Shown in pieces: positions 32,974 to 42,656 of a stretch of DNA of 64,000 nt. The position numbers were made by a program, and so were the translations under genes. The notes beneath the pieces are model-generated. The model searched no databases. It worked only from the letters and a program-made list of their open reading frames with translations, and was not told the DNA's origin. This stretch comes from JBFLYC01 sp040756735 (GTDB lineage: Bacteria > Bacillota > DSM-16504 > Desulfitibacterales > Desulfitibacteraceae). Within the stretch, counting starts at the first letter, position 1; the number at the start of each line of letters is the position of its first letter. The stretch is taken from contig JBFLYC010000003.1 in the NCBI GenBank assembly GCA_040756735.1, positions 129,670-193,669 of the forward strand, written 5' to 3'.

Positions 32974-34698
32974 CTAGTTCTTGCTCCCGGAGTCTTCATC
33001 TTTATTTGGCCTGTCAGGTAAGATCTGGTCCTTTGATTGAATACGCTGGCTGGGCAGCAGGTCAGCAGTGCTGCCGGTTATTACCAGTTCACCCTCTTCC
33101 AAACCTTCCTTTACTTCGGCAAATCTGTTATTCATCAACCCAAGCTTTACAGCTACCAACCTGACTGTGCCGTCGTCCTCAAGCACTTCAACCTTGGGCT
33201 GGCCGTCATCTTCAAAAATAGCTTCTAGGGGTATCAACAGCACATTCTCAGCGCTGCCGGCATCAATATATCCCCGGGCCTGCATCCCCGGACGTAATTC
33301 CGGACTGCCTTCTACCTTAATATCAACGTAAAAACGTGTAATACCATCCATATCCTTACCCATGGTAGAAACGTGGGTAACCTCTCCGACAAAGGTTTGA
33401 CCGGGAATAGCATCCACGGTTACCTGCACAGGCGAACCCTGCCGTACCATCAGCACATCTATATCATCAATTTGCGTACCCAATCTCATGTCAGCGGTGT
33501 TATAAATATGACCGAGCCAATCACCGGGTTGAACTGTTCTTCCTGGCTCTGCATCAACATAAGCAACCACGCCGTCAATAGGTGACACCACTTCCAATTG
33601 GCTGTACTGGTTCCTTAGCTGCTGCAGGTCTGTTTCCAGGTCACGAATTTTCGACAGACGTTCTTGAATGGTCTTTTGAGCATCATCCCCTGCCAGAGAA
33701 ACCAGGGGGTCACCCTTTTTAACAGTTTCCATATTCTTTACAAACACCCTGGTTGCAATGGCTTCAGCTCTGCTGAGGACACGTTCTTCTTCTGCATAGC
33801 CTTCTACATTGGAGTAGAAGCGCAGCCACGTGACGTTGTACTCATCAACTTTCTCTTCGGAATTTTTGGCCAGGCCTACCCTGGCGCGCATTCCCGGATG
33901 TACCAGTCCTGGGTTATCTGCCTCCAGGGTAATCCAGTGGACAAAGACATACTGGTCATCTCCCGAGCCTTTTCCATACTGGGAATCCAGCAAGTCAGAG
34001 GCCAGTTCAGGAACAGGATGTGGATTTACGTCCACCACCTTGGCCTCTACCATACCATCAAACTGGGAAAAGCTTAGTAGAGCTTTCTGGCCTGCTTTCA
34101 CGTCACTGTTAAACTCACTGATAGCCATTTTTGCCACCAGCTTAAAACGCGCATCATTGACCACCCTGGCCACAATTTCACCCTGCTTAAGTTCCTGACC
34201 TTCCTGAACCGTCAAACCTATCACCCTGCCGTCAATGGGCGCATGCAGAATAATACCCCTTGATGCATCCACCCTGTCAAGCTGGTCAGGAGAAACATGC
34301 AGCAGGTCTGCCAGCGCTTCCCTTTCTGACTTAAGCTGCTGCTGCTTATTATCAATCTGGGTTTTTAAATCCGGAGCAACAAGCTTTATAAGAAGCTGCC
34401 CCTTACTCACACTGTCGCCTTCCTCAACCAAGACCTCATCAATTATGTAGCTGATACTGGAAGAAGTCATCATATAGTTCCTGGAACCCGGTATTTGAAT
34501 ACCGCCGCCCCGTGAAGGATGAAGAGGTCCGGTAGCTTCAACGCCAACAGAGATATCGCCTCTTATCACCGGCTTGGTGGCATATACCGTAGCCTGCCCT
34601 TCGCTTTCAGGCGGTGGAACCAACTGCTGATAAGCATAATACCCCCCGCCAATTACAATTACCACAATGGCAATAATAGTAATAATACGCTGCATCAT
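32974..34698 (-). CDS. Membrane-fusion/adaptor protein, HlyD/MacA family
   Basis: This 574-residue protein has one N-terminal anchor (IITIIAIVVIVIGGGYYAYQQL), paired lipoyl/barrel-sandwich motifs (SKGQLLIKL, APIDGRVIGLTVQEGQELKQGE, SPIDGVVAYVDAEPGRTVQPGD) and helical hairpins between. It is longer than usual because the barrel-sandwich unit appears twice. Start ATG 34698 overlaps the ATPase TGA (ATGA) and has GGGAGG 9 nt upstream. It bridges the MacB-like permease to the outside. Confidence 0.88.
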   Translation of the reverse strand: MMQRIITIIAIVVIVIGGGYYAYQQLVPPPESEGQATVYATKPVIRGDISVGVEATGPLHPSRGGGIQIPGSRNYMMTSSSISYIIDEVLVEEGDSVSKGQLLIKLVAPDLKTQIDNKQQQLKSEREALADLLHVSPDQLDRVDASRGIILHAPIDGRVIGLTVQEGQELKQGEIVARVVNDARFKLVAKMAISEFNSDVKAGQKALLSFSQFDGMVEAKVVDVNPHPVPELASDLLDSQYGKGSGDDQYVFVHWITLEADNPGLVHPGMRARVGLAKNSEEKVDEYNVTWLRFYSNVEGYAEEERVLSRAEAIATRVFVKNMETVKKGDPLVSLAGDDAQKTIQERLSKIRDLETDLQQLRNQYSQLEVVSPIDGVVAYVDAEPGRTVQPGDWLGHIYNTADMRLGTQIDDIDVLMVRQGSPVQVTVDAIPGQTFVGEVTHVSTMGKDMDGITRFYVDIKVEGSPELRPGMQARGYIDAGSAENVLLIPLEAIFEDDGQPKVEVLEDDGTVRLVAVKLGLMNNRFAEVKEGLEEGELVITGSTADLLPSQRIQSKDQILPDRPNKDEDSGSKN

Positions 34699-35447
34699 TT
34701 CACTGTTACCTCCCGACACTTAGAATCTATCCCAGTTTCTTGAGACAATGCAATTAAAGGGTTCTCTATTTTTTCTTCCCGCTCAACTTTGCCATCCAAT
34801 AAATATACAACCCTGTGAGCATGGATGGCAATATTTGATTCATGGGTTACCTGAACAATAGTCATACCCTGCTCCCTGTTTAAACGCTGAAAGATAGACA
34901 TGATAGTTTGGCCGGAACGGGAATCCAACGCGCCTGTAGGCTCATCGGCCAAAATTATTGAAGGCTCGCCCGCTAAAGCTCTCGCAATGGCCACCCTCTG
35001 CTGCTCGCCGCCTGAAAGCTGTGCCGGCAGGTGGTTCTTTCTGTGACCAAGCCCAACTGCTTCCAGAGCGTTTATCGCCTTCTGCCTTCTCTGTTTGCTG
35101 CTAACTCCCCTGTAAATTAACGGCAGCTCGACATTGGCCTTGGCATCCAAGTCCGTTAACAGGTGAAAACTCTGAAACACAAAACCTATAAACTGGTTGC
35201 GGATATCTGCCAAACGATTGTCGCTAAGCTTCTCCACATGCTGTCCTGCCAGGACATATGTGCCTGACGAAGGGCTGTCAAGGCAGCCGATTATGTTTAA
35301 AAGGGTTGACTTGCCTGACCCTGACGGTCCCATAATAGAAATAAACTCACCCTTCTCAACTTTCAATTGAATGCCGCTTAAAGCATCAACTCGCACCTGA
35401 CCTGTCTTGTAACTGCGAGATATATCTTTTAATTCAAGTAACGGCAA
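34695..35447 (-). CDS. ABC transporter ATPase, MacB/LolD family
   Basis: This 250-residue ATPase has Walker A GPSGSGKST, signature LSGGEQQRVAIARAL and Walker B ILADEPTGALDS with all catalytic residues. It is the first gene of the ATPase-adaptor-permease operon. The start is TTG with GGAG upstream. The C-terminus is about 25 residues longer than usual. Confidence 0.92.
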   Translation of the reverse strand: MPLLELKDISRSYKTGQVRVDALSGIQLKVEKGEFISIMGPSGSGKSTLLNIIGCLDSPSSGTYVLAGQHVEKLSDNRLADIRNQFIGFVFQSFHLLTDLDAKANVELPLIYRGVSSKQRRQKAINALEAVGLGHRKNHLPAQLSGGEQQRVAIARALAGEPSIILADEPTGALDSRSGQTIMSIFQRLNREQGMTIVQVTHESNIAIHAHRVVYLLDGKVEREEKIENPLIALSQETGIDSKCREVTVK

Positions 35448-35651
35448 CTATCTCCTCTCCCTTAAATAGAATGAATCTCCCATATGTATCCTTTTAAATA
35501 GACGACAAAAAATTAAAAAAGTTTCCATATGCTCCAAAAATATTTAATTCAAGTATTAGTTTAATACAATACTGGAGTCTAGGCTATATCAAATATTCTT
35601 GCTTGGCAATAAACTATTAAGATAGCTTATCCTTTATTTAGGCTAAGACAT

Positions 35652-35683
35652 AAAAAGGCCCAGGACCACCGCCTGGGCTTTAG
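35652..35683 (-). terminator. Terminator after the copper-amine-oxidase-N-like gene
   Basis: On the minus strand AAAGCCCAGGCGGTGGTCCTGGGC is followed by CTTTTTAT, 5 nt past the stop. Confidence 0.85.
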
Positions 35684-35687
35684 ACTA

Positions 35688-36428
35688 CTATTCTTCAGTT
35701 ATTTCTTCTTCATCTTCTTCTTCGTCGTCTTCGCCATCATCAGTTGACTCTTCATCTTCATCATCATCTACTTCCTCATCATCTTCTTCAGTATCCAAAT
35801 CATCTTCTGGGGCGCCTTCATCCCCTTCTAAACCTTCGTCAACCTCGCCCTCTTCACCTTCGCCTTCACCAATAATTATGCCATTTTCAAGGCTGTAATC
35901 TACCCTATTCCCCAAAGCCTGGGAAATAAATCTCAAGGGAACAAAAGTCCTATTGCTGATGAGTTGAGCGGGCACTTCCAAAACAAAGTTGTCTTCATCA
36001 CCCTCGGCATTGATAACAGTTACTTCCATACTGTCCAAAACCAGTATGATTGTAATTCCATCTCTTGACATAGTAATTGTTTTAGTTTCACTGTCCCATT
36101 CCACGTCAGCGCCCAAGCCGTTTGCAATTGCCCTAATAGGAATTAAGGTGCGCCCTTCTTTAATAACAGGAGGCACATCAAACTTTAGCTCCTTGCCCTT
36201 AATCATTATTTTTTGCTCAAGTTTTTGGAATTTTGCTTCTTCTCTAGCTTCTTTTGCTTCTCTAGGTTCTCTAGCTTCCTTAATCTCTGTTTTTGCTTCC
36301 TGCTTCACCTGTATTTTTTCCAGGACCTTTTCTGGGGGACCTCCCTTTGCCATTACTGCCCCGGCAAAGGAAAAAACCAAAATTAGAACAAGCATCACAA
36401 TTAGCATCCGCCTAACCTTTTTGTACAT
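35688..36428 (-). CDS. Secreted copper-amine-oxidase-N-like protein with acidic tail
   Basis: This 246-residue protein has a signal peptide (about 1-27), a Lys/Glu-rich linker and a copper amine oxidase N-terminal-like domain (about 70-180; GRTLIPIRAIANGLGADVEW and NRTFVPLRFISQALG). A C-terminal tail of about 65 residues is nearly all Asp/Glu. Such domains bind cell wall or surface polymers; no catalytic domain is present. The acidic tail could bind calcium. ATG 36428 has AAAGGAG upstream. Riboswitch 5 controls it. Confidence 0.8.
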   Translation of the reverse strand: MYKKVRRMLIVMLVLILVFSFAGAVMAKGGPPEKVLEKIQVKQEAKTEIKEAREPREAKEAREEAKFQKLEQKIMIKGKELKFDVPPVIKEGRTLIPIRAIANGLGADVEWDSETKTITMSRDGITIILVLDSMEVTVINAEGDEDNFVLEVPAQLISNRTFVPLRFISQALGNRVDYSLENGIIIGEGEGEEGEVDEGLEGDEGAPEDDLDTEEDDEEVDDDEDEESTDDGEDDEEEDEEEITEE

Positions 36429-36495
36429 CTTGTTTTCCACTCCTTTATTGTTTTTGGTCCACCTTCCTCCTGAAAGTACGAAAACACTTTCAGCA

Positions 36496-36572
36496 ACCTG
36501 GCGGTCATAGCCTGTACAGCCTTAGACCCATGGCTTTGCGTCCCTGCCTTTCGGTCAGGTTTGCCTTTTTAG
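36496..36572 (-). promoter_or_regulatory. Cyclic di-GMP-I riboswitch 5
   Basis: The minus strand has AAAGGCAAACCTGACCGAAAGG, GGGACGCAAAGCC, GGGTCTAAGG and AGGCTATGACCGCCAGGTTGC, then a CTGAAAGT...ACTTTCAG hairpin without U-tract. About 60 nt separates this hairpin from the start codon at 36428. It sits directly upstream of the secreted protein gene. Confidence 0.92.
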
Positions 36573-36663
36573 GTGTATCTGTTAATATATACGACATATT
36601 TAATTAAAATTTGAGGGTATTTTGGCATTTTTTTCCCAATTAAATATTAAATTAAATCCTTCA

Positions 36664-36760
36664 CTATATTTTGAATCTGCTTACAGCCTCTTTTACATCC
36701 TGAGCCAGCCTGCAACATGGTCTGCTACACCGGAAGACTCTTCAGCAATAGCTGCTATTC
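36664..36760 (-). pseudogene. Chemoreceptor (MCP) C-terminal remnant
   Basis: On the minus strand IAAIAEESSGVADHVA and, one frame over, AQDVKEAVSRFKI with its stop match the end of the methyl-accepting signalling domain. Nothing of the rest survives. It sits just upstream of riboswitch 5. Confidence 0.6.
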
Positions 36761-36970
36761 CAGCTTTTCACGGACCAGTTGGATATACAGTTGGGTTTCA
36801 TCTCTATACATATTCAAGGCTGTTATTTGTCTTTCTTTACATTAACTATACTCAAATATCCCCCCCCCCTACTTCCCTTTCATGTATTAACTTTGTAATA
36901 TCCAGATGCTGCCTTGAATAATTTATAACATCAGAAAACTAATTATTATGAAAAAGGGGGACACACTTGT
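36761..36970. other. Intergenic with a C10 run and a GGGGACACAC repeat end
   Basis: A run of ten C lies at 36860-36869. At 36957-36967 GGGGGACACAC overlaps the ribosome-site region of the next gene; it matches the dispersed repeat seen at 5.9-6.2 kb. No ORF is supported. Confidence 0.5.
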
Positions 36971-37450
36971 ATGAGCAATGATAAAGAAATGGAGAAAAAA
37001 CTGGAGAAAGGTATAGACATTGATGCAGAAACACTGAAGGCTGATTGTTTTCCAATAGAAACCTGCGAAACAATCGAAGGCAATGTTACAAAACCCATTC
37101 AAATTGGCAAAAACATTAAGGTATGTGAAATTAAAGCGGATATAGAGGTAAACAGGAGAAAAACCGTGAGGCTATGGGGTCAGGTGAAAGACTGTAATGG
37201 AATACCTGTAAGATGCGCTTTGGTTAAGTTGGTTAGAGAAATCACCCTGGGCAAATACTCTAGATATATAGGTATTGCTCATACCATTACCGATTGTTTA
37301 GGTTTTTACCAGTTTGAGATAGGTATTCCAGAAGGTGACGAAAAGCCCAAGTATAGAGTTATAGCCGGCAAAGCGGCAACAGGAAAAGAAATCGAAATCA
37401 AGGACCTGGAGTGTGATCCATGCAAAGATAGCTGCCCATACGTGAAGTAA
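36971..37450 (+). CDS. Conserved hypothetical, carboxypeptidase-regulatory-like domain
   Basis: This 159-residue cytosolic protein has an acidic N-terminus and a beta-sandwich of the carboxypeptidase-regulatory or Cna-B type (about 60-145; TVRLWGQVKDCNGIPVRCALVKLVR, TITDCLGFYQFEI). Six cysteines occur, including a terminal CDPCKDSC. No signal peptide is seen. The ATG at 36971 follows a repeat-derived GGGGG. Function unknown; comparable proteins are seen in anaerobic Firmicutes. Confidence 0.65.
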   Translation: MSNDKEMEKKLEKGIDIDAETLKADCFPIETCETIEGNVTKPIQIGKNIKVCEIKADIEVNRRKTVRLWGQVKDCNGIPVRCALVKLVREITLGKYSRYIGIAHTITDCLGFYQFEIGIPEGDEKPKYRVIAGKAATGKEIEIKDLECDPCKDSCPYVK

Positions 37451-37467
37451 TACCCCAGTTGGCGCTC

Positions 37468-38409
37468 TTATGTTTGAAAAGCCTTTTCTTTTTTTGTTGG
37501 TTCCAGTTTTTTCATGAAACTGGTTTTTGAAACAGAATAAATCAACAGGGCCGTCCAAATAAAGCTAAAACTTAGCAAATGTATTTTGGTAAAAGGCTCA
37601 TGAAATACAAAAATACCTAAATAAAGGTTTATGGTTGGAGCGATATACTGCATAAATCCCACCATTGACAGCTCCACCCGTTTTGTAGCATTAGCAAACC
37701 ATAAAAGAGGGGCAGCAGTGGCTATACCTGCGCCAAATAAGGCAATAACAACAGGCATGGAAACAACGCCAATAGCCCCTGTCCCTTGAATTTGTTTGAA
37801 GATAATAAAAGCTAGCGCAAAAGGAGCCACTAATGCCGTTTCTATGGCGAGCCCTGGGAGCGATTCTACTTTAACAAGTTTTTTAGACAAGCCATATAAG
37901 GCAAAGGATACAGCTAGAAAGAGCCCCAGCCAGGGAATTCTACCATATTGCACAGTCATAATAATGACGCCTATGGATGCTAATCCTATAGCCACAAACT
38001 GCCAAAAACTGCACTTCTCCTTCAAGACAAGAATCCCCAGGGTAACAACAACTAAAGGATTTATGTAATATCCCATGCTAACTTCAACAACATGGCCTGA
38101 GTTTACACCCCAGATGAAAATACCCCAATTAAAGGAAAGTATTATTGAGCTAATAAAAATAGGGAACAGCAGTTTACGGTTCGTGAGTACACCCTTCAAG
38201 GATGAGAACTCTTTGGTAAACAGCAATATGATAGTTACAAAAACAAGAGACCCAAATATCCTGTGGGCTAATATTTCAGTAGCAGGAATCTGGTCCAGCA
38301 TCTTCCAATATAAGGGCAAAAACCCCCAGGTAGTGAAGGCCAGTAGCCCGTAGGCTATTCCCATGGCACGGTTTGGGTCATTAGGTGGTATTATTTTCTG
38401 TTGCTTCAT
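37468..38409 (-). CDS. rarD: RarD/EamA-family transporter
   Basis: This 313-residue protein has about ten hydrophobic helices in two EamA repeats and the start MGIAYGLLAFTTWGFLPLYWKML typical of RarD. RarD homologues are linked to chloramphenicol sensitivity, but the native substrate is unknown. It converges on the plus-strand conserved protein. A terminator-like hairpin lies 85 nt upstream. Confidence 0.88.
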   Translation of the reverse strand: MKQQKIIPPNDPNRAMGIAYGLLAFTTWGFLPLYWKMLDQIPATEILAHRIFGSLVFVTIILLFTKEFSSLKGVLTNRKLLFPIFISSIILSFNWGIFIWGVNSGHVVEVSMGYYINPLVVVTLGILVLKEKCSFWQFVAIGLASIGVIIMTVQYGRIPWLGLFLAVSFALYGLSKKLVKVESLPGLAIETALVAPFALAFIIFKQIQGTGAIGVVSMPVVIALFGAGIATAAPLLWFANATKRVELSMVGFMQYIAPTINLYLGIFVFHEPFTKIHLLSFSFIWTALLIYSVSKTSFMKKLEPTKKEKAFQT

Positions 38410-38493
38410 AAGAATCGCTCCAAGTCTTAGACTGTTAATACTTTGGGAAAAGCTTTAGACTAATAATACCACCAATATATGCAAACTTAAATC

Positions 38494-38523
38494 AAAAAAA
38501 TCACCCTGCGAGGGTGATTTGAC
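38494..38523. terminator. AAATCACCCT-GCG-AGGGTGATTT hairpin
   Basis: A perfect 10-bp stem with A-rich left and T-rich right flanks. It lies between divergent genes, so it may be a leader attenuator or a relic terminator. Confidence 0.55.
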
Positions 38524-38551
38524 TATTTTTCTTTTTCAGCATCTTTCCGCA

Positions 38552-38598
38552 GGGTGACAGGGGGGGGGGGGGTGACAGGGGGACGGTTCTCTGTCACC
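38552..38598. repeat. GGTGACAG...CTGTCACC dispersed repeat with G13 run
   Basis: A run of 13 G (38560-38572) sits between two GTGACAG copies, followed by GGGGGACGGTTCT and CTGTCACC. The motif GACGGTTCTCTGTCACC is a palindromic repeat seen widely in anaerobes. The G-run is likely length-variable. Confidence 0.7.
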
Positions 38599-38807
38599 TA
38601 GGCTAATTTCTTAAGAATAATAATTTACACCAGTCGTGTTTACTTAACCGAGTTTAATAACTATAATGAAAGGTAGTGAGTCTAAATAAGTACAATTTCC
38701 TACAAGCATGAAATCTAACGGGCCAACAATCTGTTGTTGGCCTGTTGCATAATTCTTCAAAAAAGGGCAGGAACCAGACAAGAGACAACAAAGGGGGAAA
38801 TACACTG

Positions 38808-40208
38808 GTGAATTCTGAAATAATGGGCAAATTGGAAAAAATAGTCGGCAGGGATGATGTCCTAGTCAGCCGCCTTTCTTTGGAAATGTACGCATATGAT
38901 TCTTCCCCCTTCATACACTTGCCGGAAGCAGTGGTATTTCCGAAATCAACTGCTGAAGTCTCTGAGATCATGAAACTAGCCAATAAACACAACTTTAAGG
39001 TTGTGCCACGGGGTGCGGGAACCTGCCTTAGTGGGGGTGCGGTACCTATTTACGGCGGCATTGTTATGGCGCTAACCAAAATGGACAAAATCCTTGACAT
39101 AGATATTGTTAATGAAACTGCCCTTGTTGAATCAGGAGTTATAAACCTCCGGCTCCAGCAAGCTTTAGACCCCTTGGGCTATATGTTTGCTCCAGACCCA
39201 GCTAGTCAGAAGGTAGCTACTATAGGCGGCAATGTGGCCGAGTGTGCCGGGGGCATCAAGGGGGTGAAATTTGGTGTTACCAAAGAACATGTGCTTGGCA
39301 TGGAAGTGGTTCTGCCTACTGGGGAAGTTGTAATGCTGGGCAAACTTGCTGGCAGCAGTTTATCTCCAAATCTAATGGGTATTTTTAATGGGTCTGAAGG
39401 TACCCTTGGCATTATTACCAGGGTTCTTGTAAAGTTAACCAAAAAACCTGAAGATGTCAGGACTATGATGGCTGTCTTTGCCAGCCTTGATAAAGCCGGA
39501 GAAACAGTATCCACAATTATCTCCAGGGGAATTGTTCCCACTACCCTGGAAATAATGGACCAAACTTTAGTTAAAGCTGTAGATGATTTCTTGAATCTCG
39601 GACTGCCAAGAAATGCTGAAGCATTGCTGCTTATTGAAGTAGATGGCCATGAAATTGAAGTTGACAGTCAAATAGAAACCATTGTGGAAATTTGCCTGGA
39701 AATGGGAGCTGCTGGTTATAAAAAAGCAGAAAACAGTGAAGAACGTGAAAGCCTCTGGCTTGCCAGGAGGTCTGGAAATGGGGCGTTAGGAAGAATAAAA
39801 CCCGCTTATATGGTTCAAGACATTACTGTCCCTAGAAGCAAACTGCCGGAGATGTTCCGTCTGATTAACTCCATTGGCAAGAAATACAGCATTACAATAG
39901 CTCAAATGGCCCATGCTGGTGATGGCAATTTGCACCCGCATCTGCTTTATGATCCTGCCGATCAGGAAGAATACCACCGGGTAGAGTTGGCCAGCGAAGA
40001 GATATTCAAGGCTGCCCTTGACCTGGAAGGGTGCCTTACGGGTGAGCATGGAATTGGCATGGAAAAACTGAAGTACATGTCTTTGGCCTTCAGCGAAGAT
40101 GACCTGGCTTTCAAGTCTAAAGTAAAAAAAATCTTGGATCCCAACATGATTTTGAATCCAGGCAAGGTATTAAACTTTGGACCGGATACCCTTAAAGGAG
40201 ATGCATAA
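38808..40208 (+). CDS. glcD: D-lactate/glycolate oxidase FAD subunit (GlcD-like)
   Basis: This 466-residue flavoprotein has a FAD-binding type 4 domain (about 25-205; PRGAGTCLSGGAVP) and an FAD-oxidase C-terminal domain with MAHAGDGNLHPHLLYDP. It oxidises a 2-hydroxyacid such as D-lactate or glycolate. GTG 38808 is chosen because AAAGGGGG lies about 10 nt upstream; an in-frame ATG at 38745 has no ribosome site. It leads a three-gene operon with glcE- and glcF-like genes. Confidence 0.9.
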   Translation: MNSEIMGKLEKIVGRDDVLVSRLSLEMYAYDSSPFIHLPEAVVFPKSTAEVSEIMKLANKHNFKVVPRGAGTCLSGGAVPIYGGIVMALTKMDKILDIDIVNETALVESGVINLRLQQALDPLGYMFAPDPASQKVATIGGNVAECAGGIKGVKFGVTKEHVLGMEVVLPTGEVVMLGKLAGSSLSPNLMGIFNGSEGTLGIITRVLVKLTKKPEDVRTMMAVFASLDKAGETVSTIISRGIVPTTLEIMDQTLVKAVDDFLNLGLPRNAEALLLIEVDGHEIEVDSQIETIVEICLEMGAAGYKKAENSEERESLWLARRSGNGALGRIKPAYMVQDITVPRSKLPEMFRLINSIGKKYSITIAQMAHAGDGNLHPHLLYDPADQEEYHRVELASEEIFKAALDLEGCLTGEHGIGMEKLKYMSLAFSEDDLAFKSKVKKILDPNMILNPGKVLNFGPDTLKGDA

Positions 40209-40209
40209 G

Positions 40210-41397
40210 ATGATATGCTTACATGATCTATATACTCTACATGAAGAAATTAAACAAGAGATACCGGCCTTATCCCTGGAAATTAACAAGGGTGAACTGA
40301 TTGTATATCCGAATAATAATCAAGAGATGGCTTCTTTCATAAAGTATTGCAATGAAAAAAAAATACAGGTAATTCCTGCGGGCAGCAGAACCATATTGGA
40401 TAACCTTCGCCACGGAAGTAATATTATTCTTTCAACTGCCCGGATGAACAGAATAATTGAACTGGCTAAAGAAGATCTGACAGTGACCGTGGAAAGCGGC
40501 ATACAAATAAAGGAACTTACTGTATTTCTGAAGCAATATAATTTTATACTCCCAGTGAGTTACCAGGATAAACCTGCTTCAACCATTGGAGGATTACTGG
40601 CACGGGATGCAGGAGGCCTGGAGGAATATAATCATGGCGCTATCAGCGATTATGTTCTGGGGTTGGAGTTTGTCGCTCCCACAGGAGAACTTATTAAAAC
40701 AGGGGGCAAAACTGTCAAAAATGTCAGTGGTTATGATTTTACCCGCTTCTTTGTCAGGAGTTGGGGAAGCCTTGGAATCATAACTAAAGCTACTTTTAAA
40801 CTTAAACCTGTTGCTGAAGAAAAGTGCCTGCTTATTTCTTTATGTAAAAACCCTATAGAAGCATTAGAAATAATGGAAAAAGTCTTTAGACAAAAATTTT
40901 CGGCAGTCACCTTTTTGGGAATGCCTACGGACTATCTGGGGATTTCCTCTGGGGAACCCTATGTTGTTTTATTTGTCCTGGCAGGCTCAAAAATGGTCGT
41001 AACCAAACAAACTGAAGATTTATCAAAAATCCTTAAAGTAGACAAACAGGTTGCAGGCAGGGACGAGGTTGATAAATCCATAGAGAAAATCTATGCTGCT
41101 TTAAGAAGCTTGCAGTTAATTGATTATTCTCTGCAAATGGACAGAAAATGGCTTTTTACCCAGGCTGCAAAGCTTCTGAGCAGCTTGGACAACCAAGGAG
41201 TAAAGCACATCTTCATAGATGCAGGAAGAGGCCAAATTGAGATTAAATCAAAGCAACACTTACCGGAATTGGCAGACTATCTTAAACAGACCATGACAGC
41301 CCCGGATATCTTATATACAAAGCTCAAGAAATCCTTGGATCCTAACCACATCATGGCTGTTGAAAATCCCTGGCTTGCGGAGGTGAACAAAATATGA
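40210..41397 (+). CDS. glcE: GlcE-like FAD subunit of 2-hydroxyacid oxidase
   Basis: This 395-residue protein has a FAD-binding type 4 domain (about 40-210; VIPAGSRTIL, KPASTIGGLLARDAGG, NVSGYDFTR) and a shorter cap. It lies 1 nt past the glcD stop. ATG 40210 has AAAGGAG at the ideal distance; ATGs at 40177 and 40201 are less good. It works with the GlcD and GlcF proteins to pass electrons. Confidence 0.88.
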   Translation: MICLHDLYTLHEEIKQEIPALSLEINKGELIVYPNNNQEMASFIKYCNEKKIQVIPAGSRTILDNLRHGSNIILSTARMNRIIELAKEDLTVTVESGIQIKELTVFLKQYNFILPVSYQDKPASTIGGLLARDAGGLEEYNHGAISDYVLGLEFVAPTGELIKTGGKTVKNVSGYDFTRFFVRSWGSLGIITKATFKLKPVAEEKCLLISLCKNPIEALEIMEKVFRQKFSAVTFLGMPTDYLGISSGEPYVVLFVLAGSKMVVTKQTEDLSKILKVDKQVAGRDEVDKSIEKIYAALRSLQLIDYSLQMDRKWLFTQAAKLLSSLDNQGVKHIFIDAGRGQIEIKSKQHLPELADYLKQTMTAPDILYTKLKKSLDPNHIMAVENPWLAEVNKI

Positions 41398-42656
41398 TGA
41401 CAAAAGTATTAAAATGCAATAGATGTGGATTTTGCCAGGATGTCTGCCCCACTTATTCAGTGTCCAAAAGGGAATACGATGTAGCCAGGGGGCGCATTAG
41501 GCTTGCTCGCCTAGTTACCGAAGGTAGTTACCAATGGGGTACATATCAAGAATTGGAAGACCACATTAAAAGCTGCTTGCTGTGCAAAGCTTGTGTGGCA
41601 AACTGCCCTTCCACTGTTTTAACCGACCAGATAATGATGGAGGCCCGAGCAAAAATTAATGCAGCCAAAGGTTTTTCAACTTTCCATAAGCTTGTCTACA
41701 GGGGCATGCTGTCTGATCAAAGGAAGCTAAGAAGAATCTCCGGCCTGGCACGTTTTTACCAGCACAGCGGCGCCAGGAAGTTGGTACAAGGAACAAGGAT
41801 ATTAGGTATAGTAAAAAAACTCAAGAGGATGGAAGCCATATTACCTGATTTGCCCCAGAAAAATTTTAGCCAACAAGCTCCTGCAGTACTAAAAACCCTT
41901 GTTAAACCAAAGTATAGAATAGGCTATTACGTAGGATGCGCTACTAATGCTTTTTTCAGCCAGGTAGCTGTAGCAGTTACAAAAGTCCTGCAGCACTACG
42001 GCTGCCAGGTTTATATACCAGAAATCCAGTGTTGCGGCGGTCCCCACCAAAGTGCAGGGGATTTTGAGGAAGCTAGACGTCTTGCTAAAATCAACATTGA
42101 CAAAATTAGCGAGCTGTCCGTTGATTATATAGTAACAGATTGCGCTACTTGCGGCAGTACAATCAAAGAATACAGCAGCCTGCTAATGAATGACCATGAG
42201 TATGCCAGGAAGGCTATACATGTCAGCAGCAAACTTGTTGATGTAAACGACTTTATCTTAAATCATTTTGAAATTTCCAATTTAAATCCGGTTAATATTA
42301 AAGTAAGTTATCATGATCCATGCCATGGCATTAGGGGATTAAAAGTTAGCCGTGAACCCAGAAGGTTGCTCAAGCTGATACCTGGGTTGGAGTTAACAGA
42401 AATGAAGCAGGCTGACTGGTGCTGCGGAGGAGCTGGGTCTTACTGTTTTACCAATCCACAATCATCTGAGAAGATTCTGGATTTAAAAATCATGAATTTC
42501 CAAAAAACCGGCGCCGGCATTTTGGCTACCTCCTGCCCTGCTTGCATGATGCAGCTTGGTTATGGGCTTAAAAACCATGCAATTAATGCTAGAGTACTCC
42601 ACCCCATGCAAATATTGCTTCAGGCCATTGAGGTGAATTCAAATGAGAATAAATAA
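41394..42656 (+). CDS. glcF: GlcF-like iron-sulfur subunit
   Basis: This 420-residue protein has two [4Fe-4S] motifs (CNRCGFCQDVCP, CLLCKACVANCP) and two CCG domains (CCGGPHQSAGD, WCCGGAGSY) of heterodisulfide-reductase type. It accepts electrons from the flavin subunits and passes them to the membrane pool. Its ATG overlaps the glcE TGA (ATGATGA). Operon with glcDE. Confidence 0.92.
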   Translation: MMTKVLKCNRCGFCQDVCPTYSVSKREYDVARGRIRLARLVTEGSYQWGTYQELEDHIKSCLLCKACVANCPSTVLTDQIMMEARAKINAAKGFSTFHKLVYRGMLSDQRKLRRISGLARFYQHSGARKLVQGTRILGIVKKLKRMEAILPDLPQKNFSQQAPAVLKTLVKPKYRIGYYVGCATNAFFSQVAVAVTKVLQHYGCQVYIPEIQCCGGPHQSAGDFEEARRLAKINIDKISELSVDYIVTDCATCGSTIKEYSSLLMNDHEYARKAIHVSSKLVDVNDFILNHFEISNLNPVNIKVSYHDPCHGIRGLKVSREPRRLLKLIPGLELTEMKQADWCCGGAGSYCFTNPQSSEKILDLKIMNFQKTGAGILATSCPACMMQLGYGLKNHAINARVLHPMQILLQAIEVNSNENK